Positions 15,145 through 25,469 of a stretch of 64,000 nt of DNA are shown one piece after another. Position 1 is the stretch's first letter; each line of letters begins with the position of its first letter. Source of the DNA: Puniceicoccaceae bacterium (GTDB lineage Bacteria > Verrucomicrobiota > Verrucomicrobiia > Opitutales > JAFGAQ01); NCBI GenBank assembly GCA_040224245.1, contig JBEGIR010000087.1, positions 28,546-92,545 on the forward strand, in the 5' to 3' direction. The notes under the pieces were generated by a model. It was given only the letters and a program-made list of their open reading frames with translations, did not search any database and had not been told where the DNA came from. A program made the position numbers and the translations under genes.

Positions 15145-17919
15145 TCATGTGTCCTTCAGAAATGACTTGATCTGGTCCGGGCTGAGCGTGGCATCGGGGT
15201 CGAACGCATCCGATTCCATGTATTGCAGGAGGCTTGTACGCAGTTGCGCGGCCTCCGGCCTCGATTCGAGATCGGACACGAGGTCCATCGAACTGAAAAC
15301 GAGCTTCCCTTTGCCGACCTTGACTTCGAAGAGGTTGGTCAGGTTGCGGTTTTTGAAAAAGTTGTCGACGACCCGAATCAGCGGTTGGATGTTGAGGTTC
15401 CCAAATTCGAGGGTCTTGGACGTTTTGCAGAGGTCCCACCACTGCCAGTTGGTGTGAAATTCGGTGGGGAAACTTTGGAAAGCAGGGTGTTCCGGATCGA
15501 TCAGCAGCCCCATGGTTCCGGGTTGATCTGGAAAATGGACCGGACTCCAGAACACCTGCACAAACTTGCCCTCCAGGCCATTGAGTTTCTCCAGTTCAGG
15601 GCTTAAAACAACGCTTGCCCCAGCCCCGAGAGCTTGCATCGCTTCCTCATAGTCACGGGTCACCAGAACCCCATTTTCCAGTTGCTGCGCTTCGGCATCC
15701 GGGTAGATCCAGATCTGCCAGTGGTTTTCGTGGCCGCTTTGAGGCATGGACAGCCGCAAGCGCAGGCTTGCAGGGGTGCGGAAGTCCGAGAGATCGATGG
15801 ATACGTTACCCAGGCGGGACGTTTTGCCCGCTGGGATACTGCGGGGTTCTGTCTCCTTCGAAAAGTGCACCTTGCCTTCCGCGTCCAGCAACTCCACCCG
15901 CAGGGCTTGTTTCATGGCTTCGGGGAGGTGGTTGGCAACGCCAAATTCGAGTTCCAGAACTTCCGAGCTACGGTAGACGGCCTTGGGCATCCAGATCAGA
16001 GGGACCAGCTCCGAACAGAACTGTCGGAAGGCTGCACCATCAATGATGCCTTTGGAGTCCCAGAATGCATCCAACAGTCCAACCAGTGCGGTGCCCTGAC
16101 CTGGGAAATCGTGCAGGTCCAACAGCTGGAAACCACTGATGCCCTCGGTTTTCAGGGCGCGTTCAATTTCTTCCTTGTAGAGGATTTTGGCAAGCATTCC
16201 ACTAGCCATCAGGTAGTCCTCGGCAAGGTGCAGCAGACCCTTGTGTTCCAGGTCCAGGCGGATCGCCTTGAAATTGACCGGGTCCAGCACACCCGTATAC
16301 TTGTCGATTTCCTTGAGATTCGGATACACGGAATACTGACCGATCTCATGGGTGATCAGCGGCACTGGCAAATGCTCCACTGCTGCGCTGTAGTCGGTTT
16401 GGAAATCGGGATACTGGCTGTCAAAGACTCCCTGCCCCCTCACCCATCCCTTGTCGGTGTACTGGGTGATGAAGAAGTCGTCCACGGACTCCGGGAATTT
16501 TCCGTGTCCCTTTTCAAATGTGAAGGAAGTGGTGGTGTAGAGCCGACGCCTGTCCTTTGCTTTCAGTGCTTCGACCAGGTGGTGCATGCGGTCGAAGTCA
16601 CCCTGCAGCTCATTGCCCATGGACATCAGGCAGAAGGATGGATGGTTTCCGTAGGTTTCGATGATGCGACGGGCTTCGGCCTCAATGAATGCGGCTGATG
16701 CTTCGTCGGACCCGAAGGTAGTGCTCCAGTTGGGAGGCTCCACCTGGAGGTAAATCCCCACCGCATCTGCAGCTTCAAACGCTGCCTTGGGTGGACACCA
16801 GGAGTGGAAGCGCAAGTGGTTGAGTCCATAGTCTTTTGCGGACTGGTAGAGCTGTGTCCACTCCTCCACCGAGACGGGCGGATGTCCTGTCAGCGGGAAA
16901 ATGCAGCATTCGAGCGTGCCGCGCAGATAGAGGGTTCGGCCGTTGATCCGAAGTTCTTTTCCGCTTGTGACAAGCGAGCGAAAACCGAAGCGTTGCGTGA
17001 TGGATTGCACGGTGCTGTCGGCATGGATCAACTCAGCCTCAAGGGAATACAGCGCAGGTGAAAACTCATCCCACGGGATGACATGGCCGGGCACCTCGAA
17101 CGTGTAGCGCTTGTCCGGGTTCGCCTGAAACACCTGACGAACGATCTCCGAGGACTGAGGATCGGTGAGTGTTAAGCGGATTTGATGCTCCGCTGGCAGG
17201 GTGTTGGAAGTGATCACTTGCACCACACGGGTCTCCGGATCGGCGTCAATCCGCAACGAACCAAGCCCGGTTGTGGGAAGGAAATGGATGGCAAAATCCC
17301 CCAGCACACCGTTCCACATGATTTGGGTCTGTTGGGTGTAACCGTGGGCCATGTCGTGGCTGTTGAGATCATACTGCCGGGTGTTGTCCACCGCGATGAC
17401 CAGCTCATTCGCCCCGGGTTTGAGAACATCGGTGAGGTCATGCTCGTGTGGAGTGGAAAGACTGTCGGCTTCGCTGACGAGGGTTCCATTGACAAAAACG
17501 GATGATTTCCACATCACCCGCTCCATGAGCAGCACGGCGCGCATGGATTCGGCATGTGCTGGCACGTGGATGGTTTTGCGGTACCATGCGGTGCCTACAA
17601 ACTCATGTTTTGCTTTGAGAAACAACATGACCTCCCGCACCTTCTCTGGCTTCGTTTGGTCGGGTTCGCCGATGCCTGCACGGTTGAGCGTTCCCGGCAA
17701 GTCCACCTGCTGCAGAAAGGCCAGTCCTGCGGGGGAATGACGACTGCTCGATCCTTCTTCCAGCGCCAGTTCCCATTTTCCTTGAAGTGGAAGGGAAAAC
17801 TCCTGTGCATGGATGCAGAGAACGGGAAAGCAGGTCATCAATGCCAGCTGGCAAACCAACAGTGCTGCGCACCAGGGAACGCCGTATCCAAGGTTCCGGA
17901 ATTTGAAGGTCAAGGTCAT
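15145..17919 (-). CDS. Glycoside hydrolase family 2 protein, secreted
   Basis: A 924-residue protein with an N-terminal signal sequence (cleavage near CIHAQEF, about residue 39). It has a GH2 sugar-binding domain, an immunoglobulin-like domain, a TIM barrel and a C-terminal non-catalytic region of about 330 residues. Glu437 in SMGNELQGD is the predicted acid/base and Glu525 in ITHEIGQYS the predicted nucleophile. The barrel motif RGTLECCIFPLTGHPP differs from classical LacZ, so specificity may be for another beta-glycoside. The stop of the upstream GH2-GH43 gene is only 14 bp before its ATG, and the symporter gene follows, suggesting one operon. Confidence 0.87.
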   Translation of the reverse strand: MTLTFKFRNLGYGVPWCAALLVCQLALMTCFPVLCIHAQEFSLPLQGKWELALEEGSSSRHSPAGLAFLQQVDLPGTLNRAGIGEPDQTKPEKVREVMLFLKAKHEFVGTAWYRKTIHVPAHAESMRAVLLMERVMWKSSVFVNGTLVSEADSLSTPHEHDLTDVLKPGANELVIAVDNTRQYDLNSHDMAHGYTQQTQIMWNGVLGDFAIHFLPTTGLGSLRIDADPETRVVQVITSNTLPAEHQIRLTLTDPQSSEIVRQVFQANPDKRYTFEVPGHVIPWDEFSPALYSLEAELIHADSTVQSITQRFGFRSLVTSGKELRINGRTLYLRGTLECCIFPLTGHPPVSVEEWTQLYQSAKDYGLNHLRFHSWCPPKAAFEAADAVGIYLQVEPPNWSTTFGSDEASAAFIEAEARRIIETYGNHPSFCLMSMGNELQGDFDRMHHLVEALKAKDRRRLYTTTSFTFEKGHGKFPESVDDFFITQYTDKGWVRGQGVFDSQYPDFQTDYSAAVEHLPVPLITHEIGQYSVYPNLKEIDKYTGVLDPVNFKAIRLDLEHKGLLHLAEDYLMASGMLAKILYKEEIERALKTEGISGFQLLDLHDFPGQGTALVGLLDAFWDSKGIIDGAAFRQFCSELVPLIWMPKAVYRSSEVLELEFGVANHLPEAMKQALRVELLDAEGKVHFSKETEPRSIPAGKTSRLGNVSIDLSDFRTPASLRLRLSMPQSGHENHWQIWIYPDAEAQQLENGVLVTRDYEEAMQALGAGASVVLSPELEKLNGLEGKFVQVFWSPVHFPDQPGTMGLLIDPEHPAFQSFPTEFHTNWQWWDLCKTSKTLEFGNLNIQPLIRVVDNFFKNRNLTNLFEVKVGKGKLVFSSMDLVSDLESRPEAAQLRTSLLQYMESDAFDPDATLSPDQIKSFLKDT

Positions 17920-17933
17920 GTCATGGCTTCAAC

Positions 17934-20900
17934 TCAGGGTTGAAAATGCTCTCGCACCCGCTCCAGTTCTTCCTGGGTGATCGCAAGAACGGAGCCGTGT
18001 TTGGGGCTTGTGAAGTTTGTTGCTTTCATCGGTGAACCCACCTCGTTAAATCGACCCACGTTACGGAACGTCTCAAAGTCTGTGGTTTCTGAAAACCCCA
18101 TGTTGTGGGGATCCACACCAAAAATATCATACATCAGGATGTAGGAGTTGGTTTGCTTGCGATACCAGAGGTTGGGACCCTCGCAGGCAACGCCTGCCGC
18201 ATCCACACGCTCGGGAAGGTATTGATAATCACGATGCATGGTCTCCGAAGTTGCATGACGGATTCCGCCCGGAGGTTCATGCGCCACATAAAAGAGATGG
18301 TAGGTGTCCCCCACCCGGGTGATGTCGGCGTCAATGGTGTTGATCTTCGGATTCGGGTAGTGCAGCAGGACTTCCGGTTTGGAGACCAGCGTCGTGAATG
18401 CCTCATCGGCGTAGGCGTAGACCATGAAGTTGGGACCGCGTCCAATGCGAGTGGTGAAATAGACCATGAGTTTGCCTTCATCCTCATCCCAAACGGTTTG
18501 GGGAGCCCAGAAGCAGCCAGCGTCCGCGAATTCCGGAAACAGCTCACCCACATGGACGAGCGAGTGCGTCCAGTGCACCAGATCCCACGATTTCATGAAA
18601 ACAAGCGCACGGTTGTTGCCCCAGTCGTAAAGCTCACCCGGACGTTCCCACTGGGTGTTGCGCAGCCCTTCGCGCTGCGCGTAAATGTGCAGATCGGTCA
18701 GGCAGAGGTAAAAGGCACCATCGGGACCCCGTTGGATGTGCGGGTCCCGCACCCCCTGCTGTTCCGCAACGTGCCTGCCGAGCAAAACGGGTTCGCCTCC
18801 ATTGACATCGGTGAAGCTGAACCCGTCACTGGATGTCGCCAGGTAAAGGGAGTGAGTTTCGTCCTTGAAATACGTCATCAGGTAGGCGGTGCGCTCCGCT
18901 TCCGCAGGCACACCATGCTGCTCGGGTTGTGTTAGCGCGGGCACGACTTGCAGTTGCGCGGGCCGCGAAGCGACTGATTTCAAGGTCAATTCCACCGACT
19001 CGAACCCCTGCGCCGAAAATCGAACCTTCACCTCACCCGGTTCTCCGGTCGCTTCAACGTAGGCGAGGATGCGACCGTGATAGACGTTGTGAGTGGCATC
19101 GGTGTAGTCACTCATGTCCTGATTATTGCTTGCCTCAAGCCCGAGCAACCGGGCCGGACCTTCGATATGACAGGTGACTTCGTGAGTGGCATCCATGATG
19201 CGATTCCCGTCAGCGTCGACAATCTGCAGTTCCACCATCGCAAGGCCGCGCCCGGCATCGATGGTGGTGGTGTCGCTGCGAAGCTGCAATGCCTCTGCCT
19301 CACCGTGGGTGAGGATTTGGTCGCGACTGACCTCTCTGCCCTGCTTGTCATAGCCAACCGCCTCAAGCGTTCCGGTCGCAAAGGACACATCCCAGTGCAG
19401 GATGCCCGTCTCAGGGTCATAGGGTTTGCGCTCCCCCACCGGTTCGCCGTTGAGCAACAGCTGAACCTCCGAAGCATTGGTGTAGCAGAGTACCCGCACC
19501 CTTTCTCCGGGCTGGTAATTCCAAATCGGCCAGGCATCGACGGAAAGATAATCCCGCTCGGGCACGGGCATGGTACCCAGATGCAACACGGGTTCATCCG
19601 ACCACAGCGCTTCGCGGAAGTGACCGCGTGGCTTGAGGAAGCCTCCAAAATCCATCAGTCCCGAATAGAAGCCACGGGAAGGCCAGCGGCCCGATTCACC
19701 GAGGTAGTCGATCCCGGTCCAGAGAAACTGTCCGAAGATGTAATCATGATCCATCACCGCGCGCCAGGCCGGGTAGTCATGGCGGTTTTCACTGCCATAG
19801 ATCACGCGATCCGGATAGGTTTCGTGATCGATAGCGTAACGGTCCTCGGAGTAGTTGTAGCCCACAATATCGAGCGCAAAGGGGTAATCGGTCTGGTTGG
19901 ACATCACAACCCCCGCCAGTGCTGCGGTAACGGGACGGCTGGTGTCGTGCTGTTTCACCACTGCCACCAGTTTTTTGGCGATGACGCCGAGCCGGTTGGC
20001 GTCGGGTTGATCCGGTTGGTAGCCGCCGAACATGGGTTGACTGATGGCACTGCCGTCGAGTGCGGGGTGCGAGTAGGGATCGTTCGGATAATCCACCTCA
20101 TTGCCGATACTCCAGGTGAAGATGCTGATGTGATTGCGGTCCCGCCGCACCATGTCCGCAAGGTCACGCTCAGCCCACTCTTCAAAAAAATCGTAGCTGC
20201 CTTCAAAGCCGGGTTCTCCCACATTCCAGCCATCGAGCCACTTGCGCTTGGGAAATTCCCACTCGTCAAAAGCCTCGTTCATCACCAGCAGTCCCAGCTC
20301 GTCACAGAGTTCGTATAGGTCGGTGGCCTGTGGATTGTGACTGGTGCGAATGGCATTGGTGCCAATGGATTTCAGAGTTTGCAAACGCTTGCGCCAAACT
20401 TCACGTGGCACAGCGGAGCCGAGCACACCGGCGTCATGGTGCAGGCAGACACCTTTGACCTTGAGGTTTTGCCCATTGAGGCTGAATCCATGGTCCGCAG
20501 AAAACTCCAGGGTGCGAAAGCCCGTTTTGAATTGTGTTTGATCGAGCAGGGTCGTGCCACTCTCAATGCGGGTTTCCAGCTCATAGAGGTAGGGACGCTC
20601 GAGCGTCCATCGAATGGCATGTACCACCTGCAGATCCATTTCAGTCTGCACGCTTGCACCTGCTGCGACTTCAACCGCCGTCGAATCGCTGGCAACGACT
20701 TGTCCCACTGCATCCCGCAGTTCGTGCACCACGGTCACTGTAGCGGGTGCTTCGGAGGCGTTGACGATTTCCGACTGCACGCGCAGAGTCGCACTGCGCT
20801 CGGCAATCTCGGTTGCGTGGGCAAACACTCCCCATTGCGCAAGGTGAACGGGTTGGGCACGGACCAGCCATGCATCCCGATAGATGCCCGATCCGGTGTA

Positions 20901-21434
20901 CTATCGCGAGTCAAACTGACGGCTGTGATCAACCCGGACTTCGATGGTATTGGGTGCATTAAACTTCACGTAGGGAGTGGCGTCGTACAGAAAGGAGATG
21001 TAGCCATTGGGTCGGTGACCGAGGTGATGTCCGTTCACGTACACATCACTGCGATTGTAAACACCCTCGAAGTAGAGGAACACCTGATCCCCCGCTGTGG
21101 TATCTGACGGGATCGTCAGCTGCTTGCGGTACCAACCCACTCCTCCCGGCAGGTAACCTGTGCAGCTGGCGAGGTCGGGACTGAGCTGTCCCCTCACGCT
21201 CCAGTCGTGGGGTAACTGCACGGTCTGCCAGTGCTGCGGATCGGAACTGAGGTCACCAGGTGCATCCACCTGCTGCTGACTCAGCGAGAACTGCCAGTCG
21301 TCATTGAGCGATAAGGCCGTGCCAAAGGAGGCTTGCGCCGAGGCAATCTGTCCCATGCAAAGGCACCCGAGTACCACAGCACTGAGGGTGAGCAAGGAAC
21401 GGAAGGGTTGGAAACGTGGGTGATGGCTTTGCAT
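17934..21434 (-). pseudogene. GH2-GH43 fusion glycosidase interrupted by one in-frame amber codon
   Basis: Read through the TAG at 20903-20901, this is one frame of 1166 codons in the order signal peptide, GH2 sugar-binding domain, immunoglobulin-like domain, GH2 barrel, C-terminal GH2 accessory domains and GH43 beta-propeller (about 848-1160). Codon 178 is TAG in the context HSRQFDSR*YTGSGIYRD, where GH2 enzymes normally read RWY. A single change from TGG explains it. GH2 catalytic Glu446 (SIGNEVDYP) and Glu549 (IYGSENRHD) are intact. So are the GH43 motifs GVRDPHI, NTIDADITR and ACEGPNLWY. No frameshift or other stop occurs. Without readthrough the gene would yield a 177-residue N-terminal piece. 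It may be a very recent pseudogene, a sequencing error or a read-through gene. Start chosen at the ATG of MQSHHPRFQ because a signal peptide follows. Confidence 0.85.
20901..20903 (-). other. In-frame TAG codon within GH2 sugar-binding domain
   Basis: The minus strand reads TTTGACTCGCGATAGTACAC across this point, giving F-D-S-R-stop-Y-T. The frames before and after are identical, so this is a nonsense codon and not a frameshift. The following residues, YTGSGIYRDAWLV, belong to the conserved GH2 motif that normally starts with Trp. Confidence 0.9.
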
Positions 21435-21472
21435 GATTCGCAATACTAGCGGGATTGAAATGGAAACAAATG

Positions 21473-21521
21473 AAAAACAACAGTGGAGCCGACTGCGGGA
21501 AACCCCATCAGTCGACTCCAC
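21473..21521 (-). terminator. Rho-independent terminator after the first TonB receptor gene
   Basis: On the minus strand a 13-bp stem (21521-21509 paired with 21495-21483, one G-T pair) with a 13-nt loop is followed by TGTTGTTTTTC. It lies 30 nt after the receptor stop codon and only about 40 nt before the start of the GH2-GH43 gene. Partial read-through could set a lower expression level for the downstream enzymes. Confidence 0.7.
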
Positions 21522-21550
21522 CGGATAGAGAGCACAAGAAATTGCGCTGA

Positions 21551-24500
21551 TCAGAACCGGAAGGTATTGGTCAGTGCCCAGGTCCTCTCACTCGGGATGC
21601 GCACCTGCGCGATCGTGCCATCCGGGTTTGCCTGGATGGGGATGAACGCGTCATCGGCGAGCAGATTGTACACATTCAACTGAACGGACCAAAGGATGCC
21701 TCGCGGCAGCTCACGCTCGTAGGAAACCCAGACATCCAGATAGTCTTCGCTCGGTCCCTTGATGGGCTTGTCGAGATCGTTGACCCAGGCATTTGCCTCG
21801 GCATTGTACTTCGGGTAGTAGCCGATGTTGGAACGGTCCATCCAGCGGTAGGCACCACCGATGCCCATGCCCTTGAGTCGTCCCTCTGTGAACGAATAGT
21901 TGGTCACGAAGTTGAAGTGCCACTTGCGCAATTCATTGACCAGCTGGTCCTCTGTGGCCTTGGCCTGGTAGTAGGGATTGAGAATTTCCGACCCATATCC
22001 CGTGCCAAGACGACCTCCGGTTCCCAGTGTGCTTCCTGGAGTTTCCGGGATATCGTAAAACCCACGGAAGGACCAGTAGTCCATGGCCGGAACATCGTTG
22101 AGGGAGTATCCGCCGTCGAACCAGAAATCAACGTTCTCTTCAATGTAGTCATCCCATGAACTCAACACATTCGAACGAACCGCTTCCGCACGGGAGGCGT
22201 TGAACGTGATGCGCCAGTTGGGCAGGGGATTGGCCGTGATTTCATATTCGACACCCGTCGATTCGAGATCGTTCAGGCTGCGCATGTTCTGGGGAACTTC
22301 CCATGCGGTGAGTTCCCAGAAACCACCCCAGGCGGCATCGATGCGCTCGAAGTTCATCGCATCCCACCACTCCTGATCGACCGGGCGCGACCACTCGGCA
22401 TCCGAGCGTGCATTGAACCACTCCGTGCGATAGGCGATTTCCTCATCGGTCAACGGTGGTGCCACATACTCCAGACCCAAATCCGGATTGATGTCTCCCT
22501 GTGCCACATAGTTTGCCGAGCCGGGAACGGCAGCCTGGCGAATGCGCAGGGGTTGGTCCAGAATTCCCGGAATTTCCCGCCAGTTTGCGGGCAGCGGCTG
22601 TTGTTCAACCGATTTGTCGTAGCTGTCGCCAAACATCCACTTGTTCACGACCCACTCCGGAGTCGGTTGGTAACGGTCCGCCGCAGGCACACCGCCCTCG
22701 GAAGGAAGGGCACCGAAGTGCGGTCCGATCTCCCACATCATGCCATCCATGGCCCGGCCTAATACCGATTTGTTTCGGTTGAACGGTGGAGTCGTTCCAA
22801 TGAAGGGCGTGTTCTTCTGAACGGTCTTGTATTTGGTCACACGGAAGGAGAGGCGGTTGTTGAATGCCGACACCAGTAGACTCACATCCTTGGTGTTACC
22901 CGAGGGCGTAGCTTCCTGCCGATTGTAAACATCCACGGCAACATCCGAGGGACGGAAGCTGCTGGAATCGTTGTAAAGCAGGGTGACGTCCCAACCTTCC
23001 GGCAGGGGGTGCCCGATCAGTTCCATGAGTTCGCGCCCGTGCAGAGCCACGCTCCAGCTGCGCCGTTGCTGCTTGGCGTAGACGGGTTCCTGATCGTCGT
23101 AGTTCCACTCGTCGCTGTAGGGCAGCACGTAGTTATAGGTGGCATCACGCGCGAGCGACGACGGCTTGTTCCAGCGCTCGTATTCATCTTCACGCCATCC
23201 AAAAATCGGAACAATCACACCGTCGAGCAGACTGCCCTGCCAGACAAACACCGTGGAGGTGGTTTCATCATGGCCCTGGGAAGCGCCGTCATAGAGTTTG
23301 TTCTTGTCGTTTTCCCAGCTGAGCAGGTTATAAGTGCTCTGCCCCCAAACCCACTCGTCATTCGCATTCTGTGTCACCGCGAGCACGTTCTGAGTCAGCG
23401 TCGGATTGTGATGGGTGCGCACCCCGGTCACTCCGCTGATCTGGTCCATCGAAGTCGTATTGAGCATGCTGTCGCTGAGGTAGTGAATACCGCGCCAGGT
23501 CGCATAGCCCGGGTTGTTCCAGTTGAGAGCAGCACCATACTGCTCATCCCAGCGATACAGGGCGAAGTAGCGTTCAAAGTTTTCATACTTCTGGGATGCC
23601 CTCACCCCCGTAAAGGTGTGCTCTCCCAAAATTCGCTCCAGCCAGCTTCCGGATTCCAGGAAATCCTCCGCTTTAAGTTCGACATAGCCAGTGAAACGCC
23701 AGTTCTCACGATGCCGTTCGAAGTTGCCTCCGCGACCCTCTCCAAAAGTATAGAGGCGTCCGATATTGGGGTTGTTGGGTTCGGCACTGTTGCGAAGTGC
23801 TGCATTGATGTCGAGCGACACCACGTTATTTCCCCAGAGACCTTCCATTTTGTTGGTATAACCCGAACGGTAGGACTGCTTGTTGTAAGCAAAGTTCCAG
23901 CCCAGGCGCCCATCGAGATAGGATTGGGTGATGCCCAGGTTGTAAGTGTGAAAGCTGTTGTACTCGCGTTTGTTGGGGCCGATCAGATTCTGATCGCGCA
24001 TCAGTTCTGCGATGGGGCCGTCCACAATCATCTGGGTCGGCCAGGCACCCTGACCAAATCCACTGAAGGAACGTCCGGTCTGCGCCTCAAAATCACTGAT
24101 GATCGAGCTGACCATTGCATTGTTCGCATAGTAGGCAGCGGTGTTTTTGATGTGGCGAGGATTGTTGATCTCCCAGTTGGGATTGAGCAACCCCACCCAG
24201 CTTCCCCAGCCACCGCCATTCACATTGGACCAGCCACGGGCAAGCATGGCATCCGGCCCCCCGTTGAGGCCGACGGTTCCAGTGTTCGGACTATTGAAAA
24301 AACTGACGGGATGATCATCCCACAGCTGTCCACCCAGGGTCTGAGAAGCGTAGATGTTTTCAATGTCCGCTCCAAAACGCGGCGGGCTGGCCCAGTACTC
24401 ATCATTTTCAACAATGATGCGGTCCGTCGGTCCATACCAGTTGGAGAGAAAATCCCCAGGCGTGCCCGCAACTGGGCGGTTGGCGCGAATCTTGCCCCAC

Positions 24501-25333
24501 TCGGCATTGGCGTCGATCTGGGTAAAGATGCCCTTGCCAAGCTTGGGTTGGTAACGCAGCGCAGCGTAGAGGCGTCGATCCGTGTTGAACGTAAAGTCCT
24601 GGCGGAATCGCGAGTCATCGTAGAGTCCGACTACACGCACAGCGAGCACATCGGGAATGATGGCCTGATCAACGTCGATGGATTCCCGCATGGACCCGTA
24701 GTTATCCACCCGCGACTCCACCACGTACGAACTCTTGCTCATGATGGGCACCTTGAGCGTGTTGTTGATCAACCCTGCCGGACTTCCCAGACCAAAAAGC
24801 ACCGCATTGGGTCCTCGGCTGATGTCCATACGGGAGAGGCTGAACCAATCGATCGGAACATCGGTCGGGAAAAAATCACGCGTGATGTCAGCGTCGTTCA
24901 ACCCGCGAATGCGCGTCGTGCGGTGGGGTTCCACCAGCATGTCACGTGTGTGTCCCTTGCTCCAGGCATCCCCGCCGTAGAAGTTCCCTTCGATACCAGC
25001 CACTTCGGTATTGGTGGTGTAGAGCAGCACTTTTTGCAGATTCGTTGCGCCAAGGTCTTCCATGAACTCGGGCGTGATCGCCTGAACAGCCGCCGCAATA
25101 TTGCGAAGGTCTGTGTTCAGTCGGGAGCCCGCGAGAGAAGAGGTGGCAAGGTAGCCCACGTCGCTGGTTGTGGAGACTTCGAAGGGTGAGAGTTCATAGA
25201 AGTCGTCATCCTCTTCCAATTCCTCGAGCTGTGCATGCAGCACGAGCGGGCTGGCAGCGAGAAGTCCTGCAAGCATCCACGCCACAGGTGGCCTCCGGAA
25301 GCGCAGGAAATGCGTCTTGAATGTAGTGTTCAT
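21551..25333 (-). CDS. TonB-dependent outer-membrane receptor (verrucomicrobial carbohydrate type)
   Basis: A 1260-residue outer-membrane receptor. The signal peptide (about 1-34) is followed by an acidic segment and the ELSPFEVST motif, which may serve as a TonB-box-like region. The plug domain carries YLATSSLAGSRLNTDL, the TRIRGLNDADITRDFF segment and SRGPNAVLFGLGSPAGLIN. The C-terminal beta-barrel ends in an aromatic residue (LTNTFRF), as required for outer-membrane insertion. It is a paralog of the neighbouring receptor, with which it shares plug and C-terminal motifs. No SusD-like lipoprotein accompanies it. It probably imports oligosaccharides degraded by the surrounding enzymes. Confidence 0.92.
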   Translation of the reverse strand: MNTTFKTHFLRFRRPPVAWMLAGLLAASPLVLHAQLEELEEDDDFYELSPFEVSTTSDVGYLATSSLAGSRLNTDLRNIAAAVQAITPEFMEDLGATNLQKVLLYTTNTEVAGIEGNFYGGDAWSKGHTRDMLVEPHRTTRIRGLNDADITRDFFPTDVPIDWFSLSRMDISRGPNAVLFGLGSPAGLINNTLKVPIMSKSSYVVESRVDNYGSMRESIDVDQAIIPDVLAVRVVGLYDDSRFRQDFTFNTDRRLYAALRYQPKLGKGIFTQIDANAEWGKIRANRPVAGTPGDFLSNWYGPTDRIIVENDEYWASPPRFGADIENIYASQTLGGQLWDDHPVSFFNSPNTGTVGLNGGPDAMLARGWSNVNGGGWGSWVGLLNPNWEINNPRHIKNTAAYYANNAMVSSIISDFEAQTGRSFSGFGQGAWPTQMIVDGPIAELMRDQNLIGPNKREYNSFHTYNLGITQSYLDGRLGWNFAYNKQSYRSGYTNKMEGLWGNNVVSLDINAALRNSAEPNNPNIGRLYTFGEGRGGNFERHRENWRFTGYVELKAEDFLESGSWLERILGEHTFTGVRASQKYENFERYFALYRWDEQYGAALNWNNPGYATWRGIHYLSDSMLNTTSMDQISGVTGVRTHHNPTLTQNVLAVTQNANDEWVWGQSTYNLLSWENDKNKLYDGASQGHDETTSTVFVWQGSLLDGVIVPIFGWREDEYERWNKPSSLARDATYNYVLPYSDEWNYDDQEPVYAKQQRRSWSVALHGRELMELIGHPLPEGWDVTLLYNDSSSFRPSDVAVDVYNRQEATPSGNTKDVSLLVSAFNNRLSFRVTKYKTVQKNTPFIGTTPPFNRNKSVLGRAMDGMMWEIGPHFGALPSEGGVPAADRYQPTPEWVVNKWMFGDSYDKSVEQQPLPANWREIPGILDQPLRIRQAAVPGSANYVAQGDINPDLGLEYVAPPLTDEEIAYRTEWFNARSDAEWSRPVDQEWWDAMNFERIDAAWGGFWELTAWEVPQNMRSLNDLESTGVEYEITANPLPNWRITFNASRAEAVRSNVLSSWDDYIEENVDFWFDGGYSLNDVPAMDYWSFRGFYDIPETPGSTLGTGGRLGTGYGSEILNPYYQAKATEDQLVNELRKWHFNFVTNYSFTEGRLKGMGIGGAYRWMDRSNIGYYPKYNAEANAWVNDLDKPIKGPSEDYLDVWVSYERELPRGILWSVQLNVYNLLADDAFIPIQANPDGTIAQVRIPSERTWALTNTFRF

Positions 25334-25404
25334 AGGGTTAGCAGATGTTCGTTCAGTTTTGTTGGTAGTTTGGTTTTGTTGTCAGAAAGGGAAGTAGTGA
25401 AGCT

Positions 25405-25432
25405 GGCGGTTGCGGAAAATTCCACAACCGCC
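25405..25432 (-). other. Long stem-loop between the two TonB receptor genes
   Basis: GGCGGTTG and CAACCGCC form an 8-bp perfect stem, extended inward by GGAA/TTCC across one mismatch or wobble. It lies 37 nt after the stop of the upstream receptor gene on the minus strand, without a clear T-tract. It may be a terminator-like or mRNA-processing element that uncouples the two receptors. Confidence 0.5.
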
Positions 25433-25469
25433 GAACTCCACCATGATGGGATTGTCAGATTGGGATGGA

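Noticed and set aside
20828..20903. Frameshift as the cause of the break in the GH2-GH43 gene
   Set aside because: The reading frames before and after the break are the same. Only one codon, TAG, separates them.
20901..20903. Pyrrolysine insertion at the amber codon
   Set aside because: No pylS, pylBCD or corresponding tRNA is in the window, and the residue at this site in the family is Trp, which makes a nonsense change more likely.
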